Shown here piece after piece: positions 33,377 through 43,332 of a stretch of DNA of 64,000 bases; position 1 is the first letter of the stretch; each line of letters opens with the position of its first letter. The stretch comes from Acidimicrobiales bacterium (GTDB taxonomy: Bacteria; Actinomycetota; Acidimicrobiia; Acidimicrobiales; Aldehydirespiratoraceae): contig JAVJSI010000007.1 in NCBI GenBank assembly GCA_040219515.1, forward strand, positions 62,001 through 126,000, in the 5' to 3' direction. The position numbers were made by a program, and so were the translations under genes. The notes beneath the pieces were generated by a model. The model ran no database searches and was not told the DNA's origin. It saw only the letters and a list, made by a program, of their open reading frames with translations.

Positions 33377-34065
33377 CCACGATCAACGACATGTCGGTGC
33401 GCGACGCCATCTACGGACTGCGGGCCACCCGTATCTTCGACGGACGGCCGATCCCGCCCGAGCACCTCGACCAGATCCTCGAAGCGACCACCATGGCCTG
33501 CTCGTCGGGCAACACCCAGCCGTGGGAGCTGGTCGTCGTCACCGACCTCGACCTGAAACTGAAGATCAAGGCGGAGATGGAGATCGGGTTCGCGCCGGTC
33601 GATGCCGACCGGGTGCAGCCCGAGAAGGACCTCGTCGACGGGGTCGGTCGTCCGATCACCGGTCACGCAGCCATCGAGAACCTGGAGAAGGCGGCGGCCA
33701 TCGTCGTCGTCTGCTGGAATCCCGATCGTGGCATCCGCTTCACCGGCGAATACGAAGAGCTGCCCGACGGCTCGCTCAAGGAGACCCGTGAGATTCCCGG
33801 CGGTCGTGGTGCCAGCCTGTTCCCGGCCTGTCAGAACATGATGCTGGCCGCCCGCTCGTTCGGTGTGCAGTCGCTGTTCACGACGTTCTTCTACCTCCGC
33901 TACCAGCAGATCAAGGACATCCTCGGCATCCCGCCTCGCATCTTCATGGAGAACGCCATTTTCCTCGGCTACGCCGACGAGAAGCTCGGCGACCCGAAGC
34001 GCCGGCCGCTGTCCGAGATCGCCCACATCAACGGATGGGACAACGCCTACGAGGTCGCCGAATGA
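33373..34065 (+). CDS. Nitroreductase family FMN-dependent oxidoreductase
   Basis: A 230-residue nitroreductase-fold flavoprotein. The FMN-binding R-A-T-R-I-F-D-G and the S-S-G-N-T-Q-P-W-E-L segment (about residues 43-52) are standard. The second FMN region is Q-N-M-M-L-A-A-R-S-F-G-V-Q-S, followed by I-F-L-G-Y-A-D-E-K-L-G-D-P-K-R-R-P. Members reduce nitro groups, quinones, enones or dehalogenate iodotyrosine-type substrates; the long version with an extra segment near residues 95-130 resembles BluB/IYD-like branches only loosely. The ATG overlaps the amidohydrolase stop and has AGGGGGA upstream. Confidence 0.87.
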   Translation: MTTINDMSVRDAIYGLRATRIFDGRPIPPEHLDQILEATTMACSSGNTQPWELVVVTDLDLKLKIKAEMEIGFAPVDADRVQPEKDLVDGVGRPITGHAAIENLEKAAAIVVVCWNPDRGIRFTGEYEELPDGSLKETREIPGGRGASLFPACQNMMLAARSFGVQSLFTTFFYLRYQQIKDILGIPPRIFMENAIFLGYADEKLGDPKRRPLSEIAHINGWDNAYEVAE

Positions 34066-34886
34066 GCCTGACCGTCGATCCGCTCACGGGCACGATCGGC
34101 GCGGAAGTGTCGGGAGTCGACCTTCGCGAGAAGCTCGACGCCGACATGGCGGCGGAGCTCACGTCGCTCCTCCACGAGCATCTCGTGCTCGTGTTCCGAG
34201 AACACGCGCTCACCCCGGAGCAACAGATCGAGTTCGGTCGAGCGTTCGGCGAGATCAAGAATCCACCCGTGCGCACCAGCCATGGTGGCCCGCCCGAGAT
34301 AAACGTGGTCTCACAGGACGACCCCAAAGGCGAAGGCGCCGACAACTGGCACGCCGACAACACCTACACCGCCGACCCGCCGATGGGCTCGATCCTGCAC
34401 GTCAAGGAACTGCCCGGCAAGGGTGGCGACACGATGTTCGCCAACATGTACGAGGCGTTCGCAACGCTGTCGCCACCGCTGCAGCGGATGTGCGAGGAGC
34501 TGACGGCCACCCACGACATCACCATGTCGCTCACCAAGGCGATTCAGCGGGGCCACAGCACTGCTGACCTCGACGAGATCCGCAGCCGGTTCCCGCCGGT
34601 CGTGCATCCGGTGGTGATCACCCATCCGGTCACGGGCCGCAAGGCGCTGTTCGTCAACGCCAACTCCACGGTGCGCATCAACGAACTGTCCGACAACGAG
34701 AGCGACATGGTGCTGCGCACCCTCTACGAACACGTGCGGGCGCCCGACTTCCACGTGCGGGTCCGCTGGGACCTCTCGACGGTGGTGATCCTCGACAACC
34801 TGGCGACCCAGCACTACGCGGTACCGGACTACGACGAGCGACGAACACTGCATCGGGTGGCCATCAAGGGCGGCGTGCTCGCGTAG
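34062..34886 (+). CDS. TauD/TfdA family Fe(II)/2-oxoglutarate dioxygenase (copy 2)
   Basis: A 274-residue paralogue of the 29285 enzyme with the same plan: L-T-x-D-P-L-T-G-T-I-G-A near the N-terminus, N-W-H-A-D-N-T-Y as H-x-D iron motif, H-P-V-T-G-R-K-A-L-F-V-N, I-L-D-N-L-A-T-Q-H-Y-A-V-P-D-Y and R-R-T-L-H-R-V-A-I-K-G with the third iron ligand. Two dioxygenases in one operon suggest two hydroxylation steps or two related substrates. The ATG overlaps the nitroreductase stop. It is the last clear pathway gene before the LacZ-type gene, 9 bp downstream. Confidence 0.9.
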   Translation: MSLTVDPLTGTIGAEVSGVDLREKLDADMAAELTSLLHEHLVLVFREHALTPEQQIEFGRAFGEIKNPPVRTSHGGPPEINVVSQDDPKGEGADNWHADNTYTADPPMGSILHVKELPGKGGDTMFANMYEAFATLSPPLQRMCEELTATHDITMSLTKAIQRGHSTADLDEIRSRFPPVVHPVVITHPVTGRKALFVNANSTVRINELSDNESDMVLRTLYEHVRAPDFHVRVRWDLSTVVILDNLATQHYAVPDYDERRTLHRVAIKGGVLA

Positions 34887-38024
<3,138 letters not shown>

Positions 38025-38035
38025 CGCGAGTCGGG

Positions 38036-39277
38036 TCAGACCATGACCCCGACCGGCTGCGCCGTGTGGTCGGGAAACAGCGAGGCTGGATCGGTGCCGA
38101 GCACCGACGACGCGACCTCGCCGAGAACGTCGCGGAAGTCCGTGGTGACGGGGACGTCGAAACGCGGTGCCACCGTCGCCGGGTCGATTCCGGGCCACGT
38201 CCCGTGCACCCCACCGACCACCCCCGAACCCAGGACCAACATCGCGCTACCCCAGCCGTGATCGGTCCCGCCGGAGCCGTTCTCCTCGACCCGCCGACCG
38301 AACTCGGTCATCACGACGACCGTCACGTCGTCCTGCCCTCGCTGATCGAGGTCGGCAATGAAATCGCTGAGGGAGACGTCGAGCACGCCCAGGAGGTTTC
38401 GCATGTCGCCGGCCGACGCCGTGCCCATCGGCCCGTGGGTGTCCCATCCGCCGATGTCGACAGTTGCCACCTCGATGCCCAGATCGGCCTCGAGCAACAC
38501 CGCAAGATCGGCGAACTGGCGCCGCAGCGGATCGACCTCGGTCGAGCCCGTGAGCGTGGAGGCGGCACCCGCCGCATCGAGCGCCTGGTGCCCGAGCCGC
38601 TCGATCGGTTCGTCGCCGTAGTAGAGCATCCGGAACAGGTCCTCGCGACCGGCGGTCAAGCCGCTGCGCCCGCCCAGTCCGAAGGTGTCCAACGACGACA
38701 CCGCGAGGGCCGGGTAGCCGCGCAGACTCGAGGCGACGAGATCCCCCATCGAGACGGCTCGGAATGACTCACCGCTGACCGCGCCGCCGAGGTGGCGGGC
38801 GACCCAACCCTGACCGTCGTCGGGGTACTCGTCGGCGCCGAGCTCCGACAGATCCTGGGCCACGAAGTGGCTCCGGTTGCCCGCCGGGTTCCCCGCTGCC
38901 ACCACCACACCGACCTGTCCCGCCTGATAGAGCGAGTGCAGTCCCGTCATGACCGGGTGAAACCCGAACGTGCCGTCGAGATCGAGGACCGCCGAGTCGG
39001 GAATCGCGATGGTCGGGCGTTGGTCGTAGTACGCCGACTCGGTGAAGGGAACGGTCACCGACAAGTGGTCCTGGCCGCCGCGCAGATACACGACAACCAT
39101 GCGTCCGGTCGGAGAGGTGGCCGCCCCCGCCGGGCGGGTGCCGAGGCGCACCTGCACCGCAGAAGCCACCCCGACCGCGGCGCCGGCAGCCATGAATGTG
39201 CGGCGGTTCATCGCGGTTGCCCCGACGCGATCGCCGATGATTCCGGTGAGGGTGGGTGTGGAGGTCGAGTTCGTCAT
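38036..39277 (-). CDS. DUF1501 protein, Tat-exported
   Basis: A 413-residue DUF1501 protein. A twin-arginine signal M-N-R-R-T-F-M-A-A-G-A starts near residue 23 and ends at P-A-G-A-A. The mature part has the alkaline-phosphatase-like motifs of the family: V-V-Y-L-R-G-G-Q-D-H at the start, G-W-D-T-H around residue 278, and V-V-V-M-T-E-F-G-R-R with T-D-H-G-W-G. DUF1501 proteins are almost always encoded beside DUF1800, as here, and are secreted proteins of uncertain function. The ATG at 39277 has GAGGAG 5 nt upstream. It is the last gene of the sigma-factor operon. Confidence 0.9.
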   Translation of the reverse strand: MTNSTSTPTLTGIIGDRVGATAMNRRTFMAAGAAVGVASAVQVRLGTRPAGAATSPTGRMVVVYLRGGQDHLSVTVPFTESAYYDQRPTIAIPDSAVLDLDGTFGFHPVMTGLHSLYQAGQVGVVVAAGNPAGNRSHFVAQDLSELGADEYPDDGQGWVARHLGGAVSGESFRAVSMGDLVASSLRGYPALAVSSLDTFGLGGRSGLTAGREDLFRMLYYGDEPIERLGHQALDAAGAASTLTGSTEVDPLRRQFADLAVLLEADLGIEVATVDIGGWDTHGPMGTASAGDMRNLLGVLDVSLSDFIADLDQRGQDDVTVVVMTEFGRRVEENGSGGTDHGWGSAMLVLGSGVVGGVHGTWPGIDPATVAPRFDVPVTTDFRDVLGEVASSVLGTDPASLFPDHTAQPVGVMV

Positions 39278-39285
39278 GGTTCTCC

Positions 39286-40854
39286 TCAGCGGTACTGGGC
39301 GTGGGTGGATGCGAGAACGGTCAACGCGATCAGCGGCAGCGCCTCGCGGATCTCGGGCAACGACGGAACCGTTTCCTCATCCCATCCCGTCACCTGGTCG
39401 AGCACGACGACGCCCTGTTCGGTCGGGGTCTCGTCGAGCAGTTCGCCCGCGACGACGGCGTAGATCTCCGACCGGGTCCGCCCATCGGACTGGGCGAGAA
39501 TCGCCGAACCGTCCGGCTGGATGCCGGCGTAGTAGCCGCTGATGATGTCGGCGGCGAGATTCCAACGGTTGAGCAGCGAACCACTGTTCGACCAGGGTCC
39601 GGCCACATCGGGGTAGCCGTTGGGCGCCGGCCACTCGAACGGCGCCTGCCCGAGCCCGACGAGCGCCGAATAGAGAGCCACGAGGTCACCGACCTCGGTC
39701 GTCGGCACGATGTCGGCCTGCGCCGCACGCGCGATCATCGCCAGATAGTCCAGCGGACGCCGGAACTTCCGGGGCGCCGCGTCGAAGTCGGCGTGGTCGA
39801 TCATGGCCCGCAGTACGGGCTCGATGTCGGAGTCGTGGGCGAGCCATGCGTCGGCCATTGCCTGCACCAAGCCGGGCGAGGGCGTGTCGCTCACGAAGCG
39901 GACGGCGATCTTTCGACACACGAAGTCGGCGGTGCTCGGCAGCACCGCGAGATGACGGAGGAAGTCCTCGCCGTGCGCGAGCGGGTCACCGCCGGCCGGC
40001 CGCGACCAGTCGAGTATCGACAGCGCGGCGGGGTCGTGGCGCGCGGGACGGAACCAGAACTCGCCGGTGTCGGGATCGACCGTCCAGCCGGTGAGCAATC
40101 GCGCCGTGGCGACCACATCGTCCTCGTCGTAGCCGCCGTTCACGCCCACCGTGTGGAGCTCGAGCAGCTCCCGGCCGTAGTTCTCGTTGATGGCGCCGGC
40201 CGAGGACCGGGCATTGTCGAGGTAGACGAGCATCGCCGGGCTCTGCGCCGAGGCGACCAGGAGGTCGGCGAACCGGCCCAGTGCGTGCGGGCGGATCACT
40301 TCGCGGTCCTCGATGATCTTGAGCAGGTTCAGCTGGGGGTTGATCGCCGGGACATTGAAGTGATCGGACCAGAACTCGACCATGCGTTCGTGCAGCTGGG
40401 CGGGGCTGTGGACCATACGGATGAGCGACGCCAGTTTCAGCTGTGCTCCGGCGGCGGTGCTGCTCGACCCGCCCGAGTAGTTCGCGAGCAGCTGACCTGT
40501 GGACATCGACAGCGCCGGTAGCTCGGCGAGCTTGGCGTCGACGGCTGTGGTGTCGAGCAGATCGACGGCGAACTGCTCGTCGACCCACGCGTCGCGCCCC
40601 ACGGCGGCCAACCGGGCGCGTGTGTCGGGATCGGCGCCGAACGTCAACCGCTGGACGAGATGACGGTCGGCGTCGAACGTCGAATCCGTGATGTCACAAC
40701 CGGCGCCGATGGCTGCCGCAAGGGCCGCCGCCATCATCGGCAATGGGCGACGGAGCAGCGATCGACGATCCACTCTCTCGCCTCTCTCGCCTCTCTCGTC
40801 GATCTCGTCGATCTCGTCAATGCCGTCGTCGGCGATCGGGGTTTCGGTGGTCAT
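39286..40854 (-). CDS. DUF1800 protein, exported (Tat/lipoprotein-like signal)
   Basis: A 522-residue DUF1800 protein. The N-terminus has Asp-Glu-Ile repeats, then D-R-R-S-L-L-R-R-P (twin-arginine-like) and a hydrophobic stretch ending in I-G-A-G-C, which looks like a lipobox, so it may be a Tat-exported lipoprotein. Family motifs follow: H-L-V-Q-R-L-T-F-G-A near the start, M-V-E-F-W-S-D-H-F, N-E-N-Y-G-R-E-L-L-E-L-H-T-V-G-V-N-G-G-Y and A-R-L-L-T-G-W. The ATG overlaps the stop of the Notum-like gene. The Asp-Glu-Ile part is encoded by short CTCGTCGAT-type repeats near 40780-40820. Function of the DUF1800/1501 pair is unknown. Confidence 0.9.
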   Translation of the reverse strand: MTTETPIADDGIDEIDEIDERGERGERVDRRSLLRRPLPMMAAALAAAIGAGCDITDSTFDADRHLVQRLTFGADPDTRARLAAVGRDAWVDEQFAVDLLDTTAVDAKLAELPALSMSTGQLLANYSGGSSSTAAGAQLKLASLIRMVHSPAQLHERMVEFWSDHFNVPAINPQLNLLKIIEDREVIRPHALGRFADLLVASAQSPAMLVYLDNARSSAGAINENYGRELLELHTVGVNGGYDEDDVVATARLLTGWTVDPDTGEFWFRPARHDPAALSILDWSRPAGGDPLAHGEDFLRHLAVLPSTADFVCRKIAVRFVSDTPSPGLVQAMADAWLAHDSDIEPVLRAMIDHADFDAAPRKFRRPLDYLAMIARAAQADIVPTTEVGDLVALYSALVGLGQAPFEWPAPNGYPDVAGPWSNSGSLLNRWNLAADIISGYYAGIQPDGSAILAQSDGRTRSEIYAVVAGELLDETPTEQGVVVLDQVTGWDEETVPSLPEIREALPLIALTVLASTHAQYR

Positions 40855-42089
40855 GGAGTCTCCAGCAGTTCGTCGAGTACGGCGTGAAGGCGTCCGGTGT
40901 CGGCGTCGTCGAGTGGCGCCGCGAGAACCGGCTCGGCCCGGTCGAAGGTCGCCACGCTCCAGTTGAGGAGCGCATCGACGTCGGGACCGAGAGCATCGAT
41001 GAGCGAGGGCCATTGCGCCGTGGCGTCGTCGCCGAGCGGATCACAGGCCGCGGGCTCGGCGGCCAGTACCTCGGCCAGGCGGCCCGGGACGCGAGTGGCG
41101 GCGAGCCCGAAGCGAACATCCGGATGCCGGTCGGCGAGTTGGGCGTAGAAGGCCGAGAACCCGATCGTCGCAGGAGGCACCGGGGCGATCCAACGATCGG
41201 GCGGTCCGAGGTTCCATCGCGCATCCCACTGTTCGGCCAGACACATCGACGGGAGGCGGGCCGACCCCGGAAGCGGCGCGCCGTCGATGAGTGCAGCGAT
41301 CTCCGTCGTCGGAAAGATCTCCCGGAGTCGCCCGATGGTCCCGTAGACCCCCAGGCCACCCGCTCCCGACCCGGCAAGAAGGACACGATCCACCCTGGCG
41401 TCCTCCTGGCCGGCGATCGACCGGAGCACGCGAGCCACGTTCTGGGCCCCGACGAAGTGCTGTGTCGCGTCGCCCGCCGCTGCCGGGTCGGCCGACCGGC
41501 CGAGGTGCAGATCCCCGTTGGCGTTGGGGATCGCCACCACGTTCCAGTCGCGGAAGTAACCCTCGTCGACGTCGAAGACCCCCTGGCTGAGCAGGCCGCC
41601 CTCGGCAGTGTCGCGGGCGAAGTCCTCGGCGTCGTAGTCGGCGTCGTGGCGGTCACAGGTCTCGGCGTCGAGGCAGATGCCGCCGTCGAGTAGATAGACG
41701 AGCACGTCGCTCGACTCGGCATTGCGGCGCAACGCCACCCCTGTCGTCGAACCGTCACGGGCCTGGAGGGAGTCGGCCGGCCGCCAGGTCCACGCCGCGG
41801 AGCCGGCAACGCCCGCTCCGTCGTCGTCGACCGCAACGGCTGCCGACGGCAAGGTCAACAGGCCCTCGGGAAACGCAGCCGTTTCGACCTCGGTCTCCGA
41901 TGCCGGGAGCGCAACGGCGAGGCCTCCGACAACCGCCAATGCGACAACCAGCGCCCCCCCGCGTCGTCGCACCCTCCGGTTGCGTCGACGGCGTCGCAGC
42001 TCCGCCATGGGAGGAGCGTCGGGAGTCGCGATCGCCTCGAGCCCTTCGATGAGTTCGTTGCGCCCCGGCCGATCCAGCGGGTCAGTCAC
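40851..42089 (-). CDS. Membrane-anchored pectin-acetylesterase/Notum-like protein lacking the catalytic Ser
   Basis: A 412-residue protein. Residues 1-43 are cytoplasmic and very basic at the end (R-R-R-R-R-N-R-R), residues 44-63 form one membrane helix, and the rest is outside. The outer domain resembles pectin acetylesterase/Notum: L-V-Y-L-L-D-G-G-I-C-L-D-A-E-T-C near residue 130 and V-L-L-A-G-S-G-A-G-G-L-G-V-Y near 245. In active enzymes the elbow reads G-S-S-A-G-G or G-C-S-A-G-G; here the nucleophile position is Gly, so it is probably not a hydrolase. Its place directly after the ECF sigma gene (overlapping codons) is that of an anti-sigma factor or sensor. Confidence 0.75.
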   Translation of the reverse strand: MTDPLDRPGRNELIEGLEAIATPDAPPMAELRRRRRNRRVRRRGGALVVALAVVGGLAVALPASETEVETAAFPEGLLTLPSAAVAVDDDGAGVAGSAAWTWRPADSLQARDGSTTGVALRRNAESSDVLVYLLDGGICLDAETCDRHDADYDAEDFARDTAEGGLLSQGVFDVDEGYFRDWNVVAIPNANGDLHLGRSADPAAAGDATQHFVGAQNVARVLRSIAGQEDARVDRVLLAGSGAGGLGVYGTIGRLREIFPTTEIAALIDGAPLPGSARLPSMCLAEQWDARWNLGPPDRWIAPVPPATIGFSAFYAQLADRHPDVRFGLAATRVPGRLAEVLAAEPAACDPLGDDATAQWPSLIDALGPDVDALLNWSVATFDRAEPVLAAPLDDADTGRLHAVLDELLETP

Positions 42090-42583
42090 GGCAGATCCTC
42101 GGATCCGAGGGCGTGACGAAGGCGCTGTCGCGCTCGCGACAGCGCGGCGCTCACCGTGCCCTCCGACAGGTCGAGAAGGGACGCGATCTCCGCCTCACCG
42201 AGATCGGCGACATAGCGGAGCGCCACCAGTTCACGGGTTCGCGGCGGCAAGTCGTCCAGTACCGCCCACACCGAGATCGCATCGGCGGTCGCGCCCTCGA
42301 ACGACGGAGTGGCGACGCGTTGCCGACCGAGCGAGAGCAACCGACCCTCGTGCGCCTGACGACGGAACCGCCGCCGGGCGACGTTGAGTGCCACCGTGAT
42401 CGCCCATCGGTCGGGCCGTCCCATCTCGCGGACCCGCCGCCAGCGTTCGAAGGCCCGAACCATCGCCTCGTCGGTGGCCTCGGCCGCGATCTCCGCTCGG
42501 CCGCCGCAGGCGACGGTGACGACGCGCACGACGAGTGGCCGGGTCCGGCGATACCACTCCTCGAATTCGTCATCGGATTCCAT
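42086..42583 (-). CDS. ECF-subfamily RNA polymerase sigma factor
   Basis: A 165-residue ECF sigma-70 factor. Region 2 spans about residues 10-80 (A-T-D-E-A-M-V-R-A-F-E-R-W and W-A-I-T-V-A-L-N-V-A-R-R-R-F-R-R) and region 4 about 105-155, with L-P-P-R-T-R-E-L-V-A-L-R-Y, L-G-E-A-E-I-A-S-L-L-D-L-S-E-G-T-V-S-A-A-L-S-R-A-R. It leads the operon of Notum-like protein, DUF1800 and DUF1501. Upstream on the same strand, GGAAAC (42641-42646) resembles an ECF -35 element but no CGTC-type -10 sits at the normal distance, so autoregulation is only possible. TetR lies 89 bp upstream. Confidence 0.92.
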   Translation of the reverse strand: MESDDEFEEWYRRTRPLVVRVVTVACGGRAEIAAEATDEAMVRAFERWRRVREMGRPDRWAITVALNVARRRFRRQAHEGRLLSLGRQRVATPSFEGATADAISVWAVLDDLPPRTRELVALRYVADLGEAEIASLLDLSEGTVSAALSRARQRLRHALGSEDLP

Positions 42584-42658
42584 TCAGCGCCCCCGGTCGG
42601 GAGCTGGAGCGCACACGACCCCTGAAGTCACGAGCGGACCGTTTCCCTGCCGAATGCC

Positions 42659-42671
42659 CAAGATTTTCTTG
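42659..42671 (-). terminator. Weak hairpin after the TetR gene
   Basis: CAAGATTTTCTTG is a 5-bp perfect stem with a 3-nt loop beginning 1 bp beyond the TetR stop codon. It is short and AT-rich, so it is at best a weak terminator between TetR and the sigma-factor operon. Confidence 0.3.
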
Positions 42672-42672
42672 C

Positions 42673-43302
42673 TCAGCGGTAGGACGCGAGGAACCGATCG
42701 AGCAGGTGGTCGGCCAATGCCCCGGTGTCCACCTGGCTGCCCGCGAGCGCAGCAAGCACGAGCGGCCCGATGAGCTGGAAACCGACGATCTCGACGTCGA
42801 GTCCCGCCGGCAACACACCCTCGTCGGCGCCCAGCTCCAGCACGACCCGCAGCGCTGCGAGCTTCTCCTCCTGATCCTGGGCGGTCAGCTCGTCGACCTC
42901 GGGGATCTGCTGCTTGAGCGCGAACATCGCCGGCAGGATGCGCGCCCAGCGAGGGTCGGCCAGCGTGGCGGCGACCTGGGCCACGAGGGCCCGCAGGGCG
43001 GGCTCGAATCCGTCGCGAAGATCCGGTACCGCGATCTCGGGTGCGTTCGAGCGCATCACGTCGGTGAGCAGCTCGGTCCGTGACGGCCAATGTCGATAAA
43101 GGGTCGACTTCGCGACACCCGATCGCTCCACGACGGCATCGACCGTGACCGATCTCGCGCCCGAGTCGACCAGGAGTTCGGTGGCGGCATCGAGCAGCTT
43201 GGCCCGACTGCGGGTGATGCGCGGGTCGGTGGCCGCCGTGTCGTCCGGGCTGTCGGTCCCCGATGGTGTGTCGGAAGTCATGTCGATCGCGCTCGTACCC
43301 AT
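42673..43302 (-). CDS. TetR family transcriptional regulator
   Basis: A 209-residue TetR regulator: the N-terminal HTH covers about residues 30-75, with L-L-D-A-A-T-E-L-L-V, V-D-A-V-V-E-R-S-G-V-A-K-S-T-L-Y-R-H-W and P-S-R-T-E-L-L. The ligand-binding part is a TetR_C-type all-helical domain. It is divergent from the MFS transporter with 30 bp between the starts, and a 19-bp palindrome fills that gap, so it almost certainly represses the pump and itself. The reading frame continues far upstream as antisense to the transporter, but the family start fits the ATG at 43302. Confidence 0.92.
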   Translation of the reverse strand: MGTSAIDMTSDTPSGTDSPDDTAATDPRITRSRAKLLDAATELLVDSGARSVTVDAVVERSGVAKSTLYRHWPSRTELLTDVMRSNAPEIAVPDLRDGFEPALRALVAQVAATLADPRWARILPAMFALKQQIPEVDELTAQDQEEKLAALRVVLELGADEGVLPAGLDVEIVGFQLIGPLVLAALAGSQVDTGALADHLLDRFLASYR

Positions 43303-43304
43303 GC

Positions 43305-43323
43305 AAACAGTACGATACCGTTT
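43305..43323. promoter_or_regulatory. TetR operator palindrome between tetR and the MFS gene
   Basis: AAACAGTACGATACCGTTT matches AAAC-n-GTA-nnn-TAC-n-GTTT, a 19-bp palindrome with 7+7 paired positions apart from one mismatched pair. It overlaps the whole divergent promoter region, a layout typical of TetR-controlled efflux genes. Confidence 0.75.
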
Positions 43324-43332
43324 CGTCTTGTT

